From positions 3,782,001-3,846,000 of the forward strand of contig NZ_CP131935.1 in the NCBI RefSeq assembly GCF_030704305.1: DNA of 64,000 bases, in the 5' to 3' direction. The first letter of the stretch is position 1, and every line of letters begins with the position of its first letter. A model generated the notes under the pieces. That model had not been told where the DNA came from and ran no database searches. It was given only the letters and a program-made list of their open reading frames with translations. Of the stretch, positions 9,195-19,487 are shown one piece after another. The stretch is from Massilia sp. R2A-15 (GTDB taxonomy: Bacteria; Pseudomonadota; Gammaproteobacteria; Burkholderiales; Burkholderiaceae_D). The position numbers and the translations under genes were made by a program.

Positions 9195-10409
9195 TTAAAC
9201 GCGTTCGATGATCATGGCGATGCCCTGGCCAACGCCGATGCACATGGTGCACAGCGCATAGCGCCCGCCGGTGCGGTGCAGCTGGTTCACCGCGGTGGTG
9301 ACCAGGCGCGCGCCGGACGCGCCGAGCGGGTGGCCGATCGCGATCGCGCCGCCGTTCGGGTTGACGCGGGCGTCGTCGTCGGCCAGGCCGAGATCGCGCG
9401 TCACCGCCAGTCCCTGCGCGGCGAATGCCTCATTGAGTTCGATGACGTCCATTTGATCGATGGTCAGGCCGGCCATCGCCAGCACCTTCTTCGACGCCGG
9501 CGACGGGCCGAAGCCCATGATGCGCGGCGCCAGGCCGGCGGTCGCCATGCCGACGATGCGGGCGCGCGGCGTCAGGCCGAAGCGCTCCACGGCGCTGCCT
9601 GACGCGATCAGGACCGCGCATGCGCCGTCGTTGACACCCGACGCATTGCCGGCGGTGACGCTGCCGTCCGGCGTGACCACGCCCTTCAGCTTGGCCAGCA
9701 TCTCGATGGTGGTGTCGGGACGCGGATGCTCGTCGGTGTCGAACAGGCGCGCGTCACCCTTCTTCTGCGGGATCGACACCGGCACGATTTCGTCCTTGAA
9801 GAAGCCGGCGGCGTGCGCCGCGGCCCAGCGCTGCTGGCTGCGGATCGCGAAGGCGTCCTGGTCGGCGCGGCTGACGTTGAATTCGCGCGCGACGTTCTCC
9901 GCCGTCTCGGGCATCGAGTCGATGCCGTACTTCGCCTTCATCAGCGGATTGACGAAGCGCCAGCCGATGGTGGTGTCTTCGATCTTTGCGGCGCGCGAGA
10001 ACGCGCTGTCGGCCTTGCCCATGACGAAAGGCGCGCGCGTCATGCTCTCGACGCCGCCGGCGATGATCAGGTTCGCTTCGCCGGACTTGATGGCGCGCGC
10101 GGCAATGCCGACCGCGTCCAGGCTCGATCCGCACAGGCGGTTGATGGTGCTGCCCGGGACGTCGACCGGAATGCCGGCCAGCAGGCTCGCCATGTGGGCG
10201 ACGTTGCGGTTGTCTTCGCCGGCCTGGTTGGCGCAGCCGTAGTAGACGTCGTCGACCATCGACCAGTCCACGCCGGGATTGCGCGCCATCAGGGCGGCAA
10301 TCGGCAGCGCCGCCAGGTCGTCGGCGCGCACGGTGGAAAGGGCGCCGCCGAAGCGGCCGATCGGGGTGCGGATGGCGTCGCAGATGAACGCGTCGTTAAT
10401 TTGGGTCAC
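9195..10409 (-). CDS. paaJ: PaaJ/PcaF-type 3-oxoadipyl-CoA thiolase
   Basis: A 404-residue thiolase acting twice in the phenylacetate pathway, on 3-oxo-5,6-dehydrosuberyl-CoA and on 3-oxoadipyl-CoA. The nucleophile C93 is in NRLCGSS, the histidine H360 in GHPLGASGARL and the proton-shuttling C390 in CTMCIGVGQG. The start codon is GTG at 10409 with AGGAG 6 bases upstream. PcaF of the protocatechuate branch is near-identical in sequence; the position directly after paaK makes PaaJ the better name. Confidence 0.94.
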   Translation of the reverse strand: MTQINDAFICDAIRTPIGRFGGALSTVRADDLAALPIAALMARNPGVDWSMVDDVYYGCANQAGEDNRNVAHMASLLAGIPVDVPGSTINRLCGSSLDAVGIAARAIKSGEANLIIAGGVESMTRAPFVMGKADSAFSRAAKIEDTTIGWRFVNPLMKAKYGIDSMPETAENVAREFNVSRADQDAFAIRSQQRWAAAHAAGFFKDEIVPVSIPQKKGDARLFDTDEHPRPDTTIEMLAKLKGVVTPDGSVTAGNASGVNDGACAVLIASGSAVERFGLTPRARIVGMATAGLAPRIMGFGPSPASKKVLAMAGLTIDQMDVIELNEAFAAQGLAVTRDLGLADDDARVNPNGGAIAIGHPLGASGARLVTTAVNQLHRTGGRYALCTMCIGVGQGIAMIIERV

Positions 10410-10425
10410 TGGCTACTCCTGTTAG

Positions 10426-11739
<1,314 letters not shown>

Positions 11740-11770
11740 GGTTGTCTCTCCCTCGTTTCGAAACTGAAAA

Positions 11771-12202
11771 TCAGACTTCTGCGACCATCCCCGCGACCCG
11801 GTGCGACTTCCCGCGGAACAGCGCGATGGTGCGCCCTTCCTGGTTGTGCACTCTTATGTCATAGACGCCGGTCTTGCCGGACAGGGCCTGCTCGGTCGCC
11901 TCGGCGGTCAACAGGTCGCCTTCGCGGCCCGGCGCCAGGTAATCGATCGTGCAGCCTGCACCCACCGTGTTGTGGTTGTGCGAATTGCAGGCAAAAGCGA
12001 ACGCGCTGTCGGCCAGCAGGAAGATATAGCCGCCGTGGCAGGTCTGGTGGCCATTCAGCATGTCGCGCCGCACCGGCATCGTCATGCGCGCGTAGCCGGG
12101 CCGGATTTCGGCCAGCAGCATGCCCAGCGCCTGGCTGGCGGGGTCGCGCTCGAACATGGTCTTGCCGGCCAGTTCGGCCAGTGCCTGGGGATCTTTATGC
12201 AT
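11771..12202 (-). CDS. paaI: Hydroxyphenylacetyl-CoA thioesterase PaaI
   Basis: A 143-residue hotdog-fold thioesterase. The motif NGHQTCHGGYIFLLADSAFAFAC is the PaaI/YdiI signature, here spanning residues about 47-70. PaaI removes CoA from ring-hydroxylated phenylacetyl-CoA esters to protect the CoA pool. The ATG at 12202 (MHKDPQALAEL) overlaps the 3' end of paaH by 8 bases; a longer frame upstream lies within paaH and is discarded. Confidence 0.95.
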   Translation of the reverse strand: MHKDPQALAELAGKTMFERDPASQALGMLLAEIRPGYARMTMPVRRDMLNGHQTCHGGYIFLLADSAFAFACNSHNHNTVGAGCTIDYLAPGREGDLLTAEATEQALSGKTGVYDIRVHNQEGRTIALFRGKSHRVAGMVAEV

Positions 12203-13754
12203 GAAAGCGTGCTCCTGCCGGCGCGCCGGCGAGTTTGCGGCGCAGCAGCGGCGAGACGCGGTAGCGGTCTTCGCCATAGCCGGCGGCGAGGTTCGACAGG
12301 ACGGTGACGACCTGTTCGACGCCGATCGCGTCGGTCCAGGCCAGCGGGCCGCGTGGATAATTCACGCCCTTCTGCATGGCGGTGTCCACCGCGGCGGCGC
12401 TGCATACGCCTTGGTTCACGGCGTCGGCCGCTTCGTTGGCCAGCATCGCGACGGTGCGCATGACCACCATGCCGGGCACGTCGTCGATGCGGGTGACCGC
12501 GAAGCCGGCCGCCTGGAACAGGCCGACCACGGCGTTCCAGGCGTTGTCGCTGCACTGGTCGGCGCGCGCCAGCGCGATGCGCTTGGCGCCGGCGAAGTCG
12601 AGCACCAGGTCGTACAGCACGGTATCCGGATGCTTGTTGGCTTTGGCGCGCTCGGTCGCGCTGCGGCCGTCGGTCAGGAACACGGCGGCGCCGTTGCAGT
12701 GGAAGGCCGGCGCCTCATGCTCGCCCGCGCCCGGCAGTGGCTTGCGGTGCGTGACGTTGAAACCGGCCGCCTTGAGGCGCTGTTCCATCGGGTCGGTGAC
12801 CGGATGCAGCACGCCAGGCTCGATGCTGACGCTGACGGAGTCGGGCCTGGCCATCGCCGGCTCGGTCTGCGCCGTCTGCACGCTGGCGTCCTCGCCGTAG
12901 CGGTAGAAGCCGCGGCCGGATTTGCGGCCCAGGAAGCCGGCGTTGACCAGCTCCTGCTGCAGCACCGACGGCGTGAAGCGCGGGTCGCCGAAATAAGCCT
13001 GGTGAACTGTTTTGGTGACGGAAAAATTGACGTCGTGGCCGATCAGGTCCATCAGCTCGAAGGGACCCATGCGAAAGCCGCCGGATTCGCGCATGATGGC
13101 GTCGATCGTGGCCGGCTCGGCGGCCTGCTCCGACACCAGGCGCAGCGCCTCGGCGTAGAACGGGCGGGCAACGCGGTTGACGATGAATCCGGGCGTGGAC
13201 TTGGCGTGCACCGGGTTCTTGCCCCATGCAGCGGCGGTGGCGAACACGGTATCTGCGACCGACTGCTCGGTGGCCAGGCCGCTGACCACTTCGACCAGCG
13301 CCATCAGCGGAACCGGATTGAAGAAGTGCATGCCGACCAGGCGCTGCGGACGGCGCAACGGCGCGGCGATCGCCGTGACCGAGATCGCCGAGGTGTTGGT
13401 GGCGAGGATGCAGTCGTCGCCGACGATGGTTTCCAGTTCGGCGAACAGCTTGCGCTTGACGTCGAGGTCTTCGACGATGGCTTCGACGACGATGGCGGCG
13501 TCGCGCACGTCTTCCAGGCTGGCCGCCACTTGCAGCCGGCCGTTGGCGGCGTCCGCGTCGGCGCCGGTCATGCGGCCCTTTTCCACCAGCTTGCCGAACA
13601 CCTTGCCGATATCGGCGATCGCCTTGTCGGCGGCGCTTTCACGCGTATCGAACAGGATCACCGGATGTCCGGCGGCCGCTGCGATTTGCGCAATGCCCGA
13701 TCCCATTGCACCGCTGCCGATGACGGCGACCACACTGCCCTTGTCAAGCGCCAT
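12195..13754 (-). CDS. paaH: 3-hydroxyadipyl-CoA dehydrogenase PaaH
   Basis: A 519-residue NAD-dependent 3-hydroxyacyl-CoA dehydrogenase. The N-terminal Rossmann motif is VIGSGAMGSGIAQ, the catalytic His-containing motif is GMHFFNPVPLMALVEVV and the C-terminal domain has the duplicated helical half (RKSGRGFYRY) seen in long PaaH proteins. It converts 3-hydroxyadipyl-CoA to 3-oxoadipyl-CoA. It starts 3 bases after the paaG stop, RBS GGGAGA lying inside the end of paaG. Confidence 0.96.
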   Translation of the reverse strand: MALDKGSVVAVIGSGAMGSGIAQIAAAAGHPVILFDTRESAADKAIADIGKVFGKLVEKGRMTGADADAANGRLQVAASLEDVRDAAIVVEAIVEDLDVKRKLFAELETIVGDDCILATNTSAISVTAIAAPLRRPQRLVGMHFFNPVPLMALVEVVSGLATEQSVADTVFATAAAWGKNPVHAKSTPGFIVNRVARPFYAEALRLVSEQAAEPATIDAIMRESGGFRMGPFELMDLIGHDVNFSVTKTVHQAYFGDPRFTPSVLQQELVNAGFLGRKSGRGFYRYGEDASVQTAQTEPAMARPDSVSVSIEPGVLHPVTDPMEQRLKAAGFNVTHRKPLPGAGEHEAPAFHCNGAAVFLTDGRSATERAKANKHPDTVLYDLVLDFAGAKRIALARADQCSDNAWNAVVGLFQAAGFAVTRIDDVPGMVVMRTVAMLANEAADAVNQGVCSAAAVDTAMQKGVNYPRGPLAWTDAIGVEQVVTVLSNLAAGYGEDRYRVSPLLRRKLAGAPAGARFHA

Positions 13755-13757
13755 TGC

Positions 13758-14552
13758 TCATTCTCCCTTGAAGTGGGCCGGGCGTTTCGCGATGAACGCG
13801 GCGACGCCTTCCTTGTAATCGTGGCTGTAGCCCAGCTCGCGCATCATCTCGCCTTCCAGCTTCAGCTGCTCGGGCAGGGTGTTGGCGTAGCTGGCCTGCA
13901 GCGCCTTCTTGGTGAATGCCAGGCCCTTGGTCGGCGCCGACGCGAAGTGCTCGGCCATCGCCATCGCCTCGTCCATCAGCGCGGCGTCCGGGATGCACTT
14001 CCAGATCAGGCCCCACTGCTCCGCGGTTTCGGCGGGCAGCTTATCGCCCAGCATGGCAAGGCCGGTGGCCCGCGCGTGGCCGATCAGGCGCGGCAAATGC
14101 CAGGTGCCGCCGGTGTCGGGGATCAGGCCCAGCTTGCAGAACGCTTCGATGAAGTTCGCGGATTTTGCGGCCAGCACGATGTCGCAGGCCAGCGCCAGGT
14201 TGGCGCCGGCGCCGGCGGCCACGCCGTTGACCGCGCAGATCACCGGCATCGGCAGCGCCTTGAGCGACAGCACCAGCGGCGCGTAGTACTGCTCGACCGA
14301 GGCGCCGAGGTCCACGCCTTGCTGGCCCGGTTCGACGGCGCGGTCGCCCAGGTCCTGGCCGGCGCAAAAACCCCGGCCGGCGCCGGTCAGCACCAGCACG
14401 CGCACGGTCGGATCGGTCGCCGTCAGCGCCAACGCGTGGCGCACTTCGAGGTGCATCGCCTGGGTGAAGCTATTGAGTTTGTCGGGACGGTTCAGCGTCA
14501 GCTTGGCGATGCCGTTCTCGATCTGGAACAGGATGTTCTCGTAGTTGTTCAT
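13758..14552 (-). CDS. paaG: 1,2-epoxyphenylacetyl-CoA isomerase PaaG
   Basis: A 264-residue crotonase-fold isomerase that converts ring-epoxide to oxepin-CoA. The blocks TLNRPDKLNSF, GAGRGFCAGQDLGDR, CAVNGVAAGAGANLAL and KLGLIPDTGGTW match E. coli PaaG closely, including the aspartate in IPDTGGTW. It is clearly PaaG and not PaaF: the DLG.SVEQYY segment and GFCAGQDL are PaaG-specific. No second crotonase (paaF) is present in the window. Confidence 0.96.
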   Translation of the reverse strand: MNNYENILFQIENGIAKLTLNRPDKLNSFTQAMHLEVRHALALTATDPTVRVLVLTGAGRGFCAGQDLGDRAVEPGQQGVDLGASVEQYYAPLVLSLKALPMPVICAVNGVAAGAGANLALACDIVLAAKSANFIEAFCKLGLIPDTGGTWHLPRLIGHARATGLAMLGDKLPAETAEQWGLIWKCIPDAALMDEAMAMAEHFASAPTKGLAFTKKALQASYANTLPEQLKLEGEMMRELGYSHDYKEGVAAFIAKRPAHFKGE

Positions 14553-14567
14553 GCAGTCTCCGTATTC

Positions 14568-15644
14568 TTATTCTGCCTGGTCGAAGTCGACCACCACTTT
14601 GTCGGTCACCGGGAAGCTCTGGCACGACAGCACGAAGCCGCGTGCGATTTCGTAGTCTTCCAGCGCGTAGTTCACGTCCATATCCACCTTGCCCTCGAGG
14701 AGCTTGCAGCGGCAGGTCGAGCAGACGCCGCCCTTGCACGAGTAGCGCATGTCGATGCCGGCGCGAAGGCCCGCGTCGAGGATCGATTCCTTGTCCTTGT
14801 CCATCGTGAAGCTGGTGTGGTTGCCGTCCATGATGACGGTGACCTGGGTCTCGTGCGGCACGTCGGCGGCGATCGAGCGCGGCTTGTGCTGGTGCTTCGG
14901 AATGCTGGCGGCGAACAGCTCGACCTTGATGTCGTGCTTGGGCATGCCGGCTTCCTGCAGCGCGGCCGAGACGCCCAGCATCATGTCCTCGGGGCCGCAG
15001 ATGAAGGCGACGTCGATGTCCTCGACGCGGATCCAGTGCTTGAGCAGCTGCTCCGTCTTTTCCTTGGTGATCCGGCCGTTGAACAGTTCGATGTCCTGCT
15101 GCTCGCGGCTCATCACGTAGGCCAGCTGCAGGCGGTCCATGTAGATGTCCTTCAAGTCGGTCAGTTCCTCCTTGAAGATCACCGTGGACGAGGCGCGGTT
15201 ACCGTAGAACAGGGTGAAGCGGCTGTGCGGCTCGGTCGCCAGCGTGGTCTTGATGATCGACAGGATAGGCGTGATGCCGCTGCCGGCCGCAAAGGCGACG
15301 TAGTTGCGCGACTGCTCGGCGTTGAGCGGCACGTTGAAGTGGCCCATCGGCGGCATCACTTCGATGGTGGCGCCGGGTTTCAGCGTGTCGTTGGCCCAGG
15401 TGGAGAACAGGCCGCCCTGGGTGCGCTTGATCGCCACGCGCAGCAGGCTGTCGTGGACCGCGGAGCAGATCGAGTACGAGCGGCGCACGTCTTCGTCGTT
15501 GATCAGGGCGCGCAGGGTCAGGTGCTGGCCCTGCTGGTAGTGGAAGCTTTCCTTCAGCTCGGGCGGAACGTTGAAGGTGACGGCGATGGTGTCGCGCGTT
15601 TCGTTGTGAACCGCGGCGACCGACAATGGATAGAATTTGCTCAT
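14568..15644 (-). CDS. paaE: Phenylacetyl-CoA epoxidase reductase subunit PaaE
   Basis: A 358-residue NADPH:ferredoxin-type reductase feeding electrons to PaaA. The N-terminal ferredoxin-reductase domain has the FAD motif RRSYSICSA (residues 54-62) and the nucleotide motif AFAAGSGITPILS. The C-terminal plant-type [2Fe-2S] domain has C303, C308, C311 and C341 in CX4CX2CX29C spacing. The ATG at 15644 is chosen by homology; the frame extends upstream through paaD as a shadow only. Confidence 0.97.
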   Translation of the reverse strand: MSKFYPLSVAAVHNETRDTIAVTFNVPPELKESFHYQQGQHLTLRALINDEDVRRSYSICSAVHDSLLRVAIKRTQGGLFSTWANDTLKPGATIEVMPPMGHFNVPLNAEQSRNYVAFAAGSGITPILSIIKTTLATEPHSRFTLFYGNRASSTVIFKEELTDLKDIYMDRLQLAYVMSREQQDIELFNGRITKEKTEQLLKHWIRVEDIDVAFICGPEDMMLGVSAALQEAGMPKHDIKVELFAASIPKHQHKPRSIAADVPHETQVTVIMDGNHTSFTMDKDKESILDAGLRAGIDMRYSCKGGVCSTCRCKLLEGKVDMDVNYALEDYEIARGFVLSCQSFPVTDKVVVDFDQAE

Positions 15645-15652
15645 GATTGGCC

Positions 15653-16174
15653 TTAGTGGCACTTGAAATAATCGAAGGGCTCGCGGCAGTCGAGGCACTT
15701 GTACAGGGCCTTGCACGGCGTCGATCCGAACTGGCTGGTCAGCTCCGTGTGCGTCGAACCGCAGTTCGGGCAGGTCACGGTCAGCTTCGGCTGCAGGGCG
15801 CCGCGCTTGACGCCGGTGTGCAGGCCGCTGATGTCGATCACCTGCTGCGCCGGCGGCGCGATGCCGTAGCCTTTCAGGGCGACCTTGCCCGCGTCGCTCA
15901 TCCAGTCCGTGGTCCACGCCGGCGACAGCTGGTTCACCAGCCGCACGTTCGTCACGCCATGCTGCTGCAGCGCCTCGGTCACGGCTTCGGCGATCACCTG
16001 CATCGCCGGGCAGCCGGAGTACGTCGGGGTGATGGTGACGACGCATTCGTCGCCCTGCCACTCGACGTTGCGCACGATTCCCAGATCGACCACCGAGATC
16101 ACCGGGATCTCGGGATCGTTGACCTGGCCCAGCCAGTCCCAGACCTGGGCGGTGCTGACGGCCTGCGGGTTCAT
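15653..16174 (-). CDS. paaD: Phenylacetyl-CoA epoxidase assembly factor PaaD
   Basis: A 173-residue MIP18/DUF59-family protein, thought to help insert or repair the epoxidase metal centre. The N-terminal domain holds DPEIPVISVVDLGIVR and TPTYSGCPAMQ, typical of DUF59. The C-terminal 50 residues carry two CxxC pairs (CPNC near 123 and CLDC near 165) plus a third cysteine, consistent with a small zinc or Fe-S knuckle. The ATG at 16174 overlaps the paaC stop by one base (TAATG). Confidence 0.95.
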   Translation of the reverse strand: MNPQAVSTAQVWDWLGQVNDPEIPVISVVDLGIVRNVEWQGDECVVTITPTYSGCPAMQVIAEAVTEALQQHGVTNVRLVNQLSPAWTTDWMSDAGKVALKGYGIAPPAQQVIDISGLHTGVKRGALQPKLTVTCPNCGSTHTELTSQFGSTPCKALYKCLDCREPFDYFKCH

Positions 16175-16950
16175 TACCACTCCGCCCCGGGATAGGCGCG
16201 CTGCAGGAACTGCATCTCGGCCAGGATGTAGCCGAGGTGCTCGCTGTGCACGCCCTTCTTGCCGCCGCGGTGCATCCAGGCGTCGGCGGGCGGCATGGTC
16301 AGGGTGGCTTCGGCGAAGATCTCGGACACGTGCTCGATGAAGTGGGCGCGCAGCGTTTCCGCGGCGGGTGCGACACCCTCCGCCACCATCGCGAGGTCCA
16401 CCGCGTCGTAGATGAACATCTCGCCGGTGTAGGCCCACAGCTGGTTGGCCGCCGCTTGCGTCTTGGCGTGGCTTTCTGGCGTGCCGTCGCCGAGGCGCAC
16501 GATCAGGTCGCCGCTGCGGCGCAGGTGATAGGTCACTTCCTTGATCGACTTCTCGGCGATTTCGGCCACGCGCGCGTCAGTCGATTTGGTCAGCGCCAGC
16601 ATCAGGAAGTAGTGCCAGGTATCGAAGAAGAACTGGCGCATCATGGTGTCGGCGTAGTTCCCGTTCGGCTGCTCGACCAGCAGGCAGCAGCGCAGCTCCG
16701 GCGCGTCGCGCAGGAACGCGAGGTCGTCCTCGCTGCGGCCGCGGCCTTCGAGTTCGGCGGCGTAGGCGTACCACATGCGGGTCTGGCCCAGCAGGTCGAG
16801 CGCGACGTTGGTCAGCGCCATGTCCTCTTCCAGCGCTGGGCCTTTGCCGCACAGTTTGGAGAGCTGCTGCGACAGTATCAGAGCGTTATCGCCCTGGCGC
16901 AGCAAGTAATCGATCTTGTCCTGCGCAATCTTGTCGGCGGCGGTATTCAC
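16174..16950 (-). CDS. paaC: Phenylacetyl-CoA epoxidase structural subunit PaaC
   Basis: A 258-residue ferritin-like helical subunit that pairs with PaaA but lacks a competent di-iron site. The landmarks LCGKGPALEEDMALTNVALDLLGQ and QFFFDTWHYFLMLAL match E. coli PaaC. The start is GTG at 16950, overlapping the paaB stop (GTGA). Confidence 0.96.
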   Translation of the reverse strand: MNTAADKIAQDKIDYLLRQGDNALILSQQLSKLCGKGPALEEDMALTNVALDLLGQTRMWYAYAAELEGRGRSEDDLAFLRDAPELRCCLLVEQPNGNYADTMMRQFFFDTWHYFLMLALTKSTDARVAEIAEKSIKEVTYHLRRSGDLIVRLGDGTPESHAKTQAAANQLWAYTGEMFIYDAVDLAMVAEGVAPAAETLRAHFIEHVSEIFAEATLTMPPADAWMHRGGKKGVHSEHLGYILAEMQFLQRAYPGAEW

Positions 16951-17231
16951 AGGTTTTTCACTTCTTCAGGCATTGGGAAAAAGGTCGGGTGGCGATACAC
17001 CTTGCTGTTGGCCGGCTCGAACAGCGCGCCCTTGTCGGACGGGCTGGAAGCGACGATGTCGGTGGCGCGCACCACCCAGATCGACACGCCTTCGTTGCGG
17101 CGGGTGTAGACGTCGCGGGCGTTATTGACCGCCATTTCGGCGTCGGGCGCGTGCAGGCTACCGACATGCTTGTGCGCCAGGCCATGCTGGCTGCGGATGA
17201 ATACTTCCCACAGGGGCCATTCTTTGCTCAT
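16947..17231 (-). CDS. paaB: Phenylacetyl-CoA epoxidase subunit PaaB
   Basis: A 94-residue subunit, the usual length for PaaB, beginning MSKEWPLWEVFIRSQHGLAHKHVGSLHA. That opening is nearly invariant in the family. PaaB bridges PaaAC heterodimers in the epoxidase complex. RBS GGAG lies 6 bases before the ATG, and the stop overlaps the paaC start. Confidence 0.96.
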   Translation of the reverse strand: MSKEWPLWEVFIRSQHGLAHKHVGSLHAPDAEMAVNNARDVYTRRNEGVSIWVVRATDIVASSPSDKGALFEPANSKVYRHPTFFPMPEEVKNL

Positions 17232-17250
17232 TGCTTGCTCCGTTATGTAG

Positions 17251-18240
17251 TTATGCCGCGGCGCGCGACGCCGCTTTTTTCTCTGCGTGGGCGACCAGCG
17301 CCTCGCGGAACCAGGCGCCGTCTTCCCATGCGGTGACGCGGGTCTTGAGGCGCCCCTTGTTGCACGGGCCGTTCCCTTTGAGGACGTTGTGGAACTCGCT
17401 CCAGTCGATCTCGCCGAATTCGTAGTGGCCGGTTTCGGCGTTGAATTTCAGGTCGGGATCGGGGATCGTCAGGCCCAGAAATTCGGCTTGCGGGACGGTC
17501 TGGTCGACCATGCGCTGGCGCAGTTCGTCGTTCGAGAACAGCTTGATGCGCCACTGCGCCGACTGCGCGCTGTTGACCGACTCGGCGTCCGACGGGCCGA
17601 ACATCATCAGCGACGGCCACCACCAGCGGTTGAGCGCATCCTGCGCCATCGCCTTCTGTTCCGGCGTGCCCTTGGCGAGGCTCATCATGATGTCGTAGCC
17701 CTGGCGCGCGTGGAACGATTCTTCCTTGCAGACGCGGATCATGGCGCGCGCGTACGGACCGTAGGAGCAGCGGCACAGCGGGATCTGGTTGATGATGGCC
17801 GAGCCGTCGACCAGCCAGCCGATGGCGCCCATGTCGGCCCACGACAGGGTCGGGTAATTGAAGATGCTCGAATACTTGGCCTTGCCCGAGTGGAGGGCGG
17901 CGATCAGCTCGTCGCGCGACACGCCCAGCGTCTCGGCGGCGCTATACAAGTACAGGCCGTGGCCCGCTTCGTCCTGGATCTTGGCCAGCAGGATCGACTT
18001 GCGCTTCAGGGTCGGCGCGCGCGTGACCCAGTTCCCTTCGGGCAGCTGGCCGACGATTTCCGAGTGCGCGTGCTGCGAAATCTGGCGCACCAGGGTCTTG
18101 CGGTAGGCGTCGGGCATCCAGTCCTTCGCCTCGATCTTCACGCCGGCGTCGATGCGCGCCTGGAATGCGCGCTCCTCTTCGCCCATGTCGGCGATCGACT
18201 GGACTTTCTTGAGCCCGGTTTCAACCAGTTGTGCGTACAT
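17251..18240 (-). CDS. paaA: Phenylacetyl-CoA epoxidase catalytic subunit PaaA
   Basis: A 329-residue di-iron oxygenase subunit that epoxidises the aromatic ring of phenylacetyl-CoA. The family blocks [21 protein letters not shown] and [20 protein letters not shown] are present, as are the carboxylate/histidine ligand motifs DEAGH and EESFH. The ATG at 18240 (MYAQLVETG) follows GGAGAG and is preferred over an upstream ATG at 18273 that overlaps the promoter dyad. It is the first gene of the operon, 188 bp from divergent paaX. Confidence 0.96.
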   Translation of the reverse strand: MYAQLVETGLKKVQSIADMGEEERAFQARIDAGVKIEAKDWMPDAYRKTLVRQISQHAHSEIVGQLPEGNWVTRAPTLKRKSILLAKIQDEAGHGLYLYSAAETLGVSRDELIAALHSGKAKYSSIFNYPTLSWADMGAIGWLVDGSAIINQIPLCRCSYGPYARAMIRVCKEESFHARQGYDIMMSLAKGTPEQKAMAQDALNRWWWPSLMMFGPSDAESVNSAQSAQWRIKLFSNDELRQRMVDQTVPQAEFLGLTIPDPDLKFNAETGHYEFGEIDWSEFHNVLKGNGPCNKGRLKTRVTAWEDGAWFREALVAHAEKKAASRAAA

Positions 18241-18271
18241 CTCACTCTCCGTTTGCTGAATCTGAAAATCC

Positions 18272-18333
18272 ATAATACGATACAAAAAAACAGAAGTACA
18301 CAAAAATTTTGTGTCATATTTTTTTTCTGTATC
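18272..18333. promoter_or_regulatory. paaA/paaX intergenic operator: large A/T-rich dyad
   Basis: A symmetric element is centred on 18306: the inner palindrome ACACAAAA-A-TTTTGTGT is perfect (18298-18314) and the outer arms GATACA (18279-18284) and TGTATC (18328-18333) pair perfectly about the same centre. Overall 21 of 27 base pairs are symmetric. The paaA-side arm is adjacent to TATTAT (18277-18272, minus strand), a good -10 for paaA; its -35 is weak. The arrangement suggests a repressor (PaaX or a TetR-type PaaR) controlling both directions. It does not resemble the E. coli PaaX site as I recall it. Confidence 0.65.
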
Positions 18334-18428
18334 CTGTGGTCATTAACCCATGTCTGAAAATTAATCCTGCGCCGAACCGCCACTAAAGTAAACTGCGGCA
18401 AAGCCTGCCAAATGGACAATCTCCCGCT

Positions 18429-19349
18429 ATGAAACAACTGACCAGCACCGAATGGATCGCCCACTTCCTGGCCAGCGATCCGCCGCGCTCGAAGTCGCTG
18501 GTGATGACGATTTTCGGCGACGCCGTCGCGCCCCACGGCGGCACGGTGTGGCTGGGCAGCCTGATCGAGCTGCTGGCGCCGTTCGGCGTCAACGACCGGC
18601 TGCTGCGCACCAGCGTGTCGCGGCTGGCGCAGGACGGCTGGCTGGTGGCCAACCGCGACCGCCGCCGCAGTTCGTACTCAATCCTGCCGCAGGCGCTTCC
18701 GCGCTTCGAGCGCGCCAACCGCCGCATCTACGCGCCGCTGGAAGTGCACTGGGACGGCCAATGGACGCTGCTGCTGTCGGCCGGCGGCGCGATCGAGGCG
18801 CCGCTGCGCGCGGCGCTGCGCAAGGAGCTGCTGTGGGAAGGCTACGCGCAGATGTCGCCCGGCGTGTTCGGCCATCCGGCCGGCGACGCCGAGGCGCTGC
18901 GCGACATGCTGGTGCGCCTGGGCGCCGAGGGCAAGCTGTTTGTGTGCAGCGCGCGGGCGCTGCCGCAGGTGCCGGGCCGGCCGCTGCCGGAACTGGTGGG
19001 CGAAGGCTGGGACCTGTCGGAAGTGATCGCCGGCTACCAGCAGTTCATCGACCAGTTCGAGCCGCTGCTGGCGTTGAAGGATTCGGGGCTGCCGCCGGAG
19101 CAGGCGTTCGTGATCCGCACCCTGCTGATCCACGCGTACCGGCGCGTGCAGCTGCACGACCCGATGCTGCCGGTGGAGCTGCTGCCCGATCCGTGGCCGG
19201 GCGCGCGCGCCTACGAGCTGGCGCGCACGCTGTACCGGGCGATCTGCGGCGCGGCGGAAGAACACGTGGTGGCGGCGATGCGGCGCGAGGATCCGGATGC
19301 GCCGCTGGCGGACGCCGCCTTCTTCCAGCGCTTCGGCGGACTCGACTGA
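18429..19349 (+). CDS. paaX: Phenylacetate-responsive repressor PaaX
   Basis: A 306-residue GntR-like winged-helix regulator. The N-terminal block PRSKSLVMTIFGDAVAPHGG and the following LLAPFGVNDRLLRTSVSRL are the PaaX family signature (DNA-binding helix-turn-helix about 25-75); the C-terminal domain has FVIRTLLIHAYRRVQLHDP. In E. coli PaaX binds phenylacetyl-CoA and leaves its operators. It is divergent from paaA and probably also autoregulated through the shared dyad. No strong RBS precedes the ATG. Confidence 0.93.
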   Translation: MKQLTSTEWIAHFLASDPPRSKSLVMTIFGDAVAPHGGTVWLGSLIELLAPFGVNDRLLRTSVSRLAQDGWLVANRDRRRSSYSILPQALPRFERANRRIYAPLEVHWDGQWTLLLSAGGAIEAPLRAALRKELLWEGYAQMSPGVFGHPAGDAEALRDMLVRLGAEGKLFVCSARALPQVPGRPLPELVGEGWDLSEVIAGYQQFIDQFEPLLALKDSGLPPEQAFVIRTLLIHAYRRVQLHDPMLPVELLPDPWPGARAYELARTLYRAICGAAEEHVVAAMRREDPDAPLADAAFFQRFGGLD

Positions 19350-19356
19350 CGGTTCT

Positions 19357-19385
19357 GGGTCTGCCCCGCACTTCGGGTCAGACCC
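19357..19385. repeat. Family A-like hairpin after paaX
   Basis: GGGTCTG-C-CCCG...CGGG-T-CAGACCC forms an 11-bp stem with one mismatch and a 5-base loop, starting 8 bases after the paaX stop. It is a diverged member of the family A palindromes and could act as a 3' hairpin for paaX, although no U-tract follows. Confidence 0.6.
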
Positions 19386-19487
19386 TGGTGGCGGGCTTGA
19401 TTGGGCGCAAGCTAGTTTTCCTGCCGCGGGAACTGATGGGCCGGCGCGCGGTCAATATGATATGGAACGCGCAACCGGAGTCCCGCC

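Noticed and set aside
12120..15656. A 1178-codon open frame on the plus strand opposite paaI to paaE
   Set aside because: It is antisense to confidently identified paa genes, is composed mainly of Arg/His/Ala/Gly-rich low-information residues typical of GC-rich shadow frames, and has no recognisable domain.
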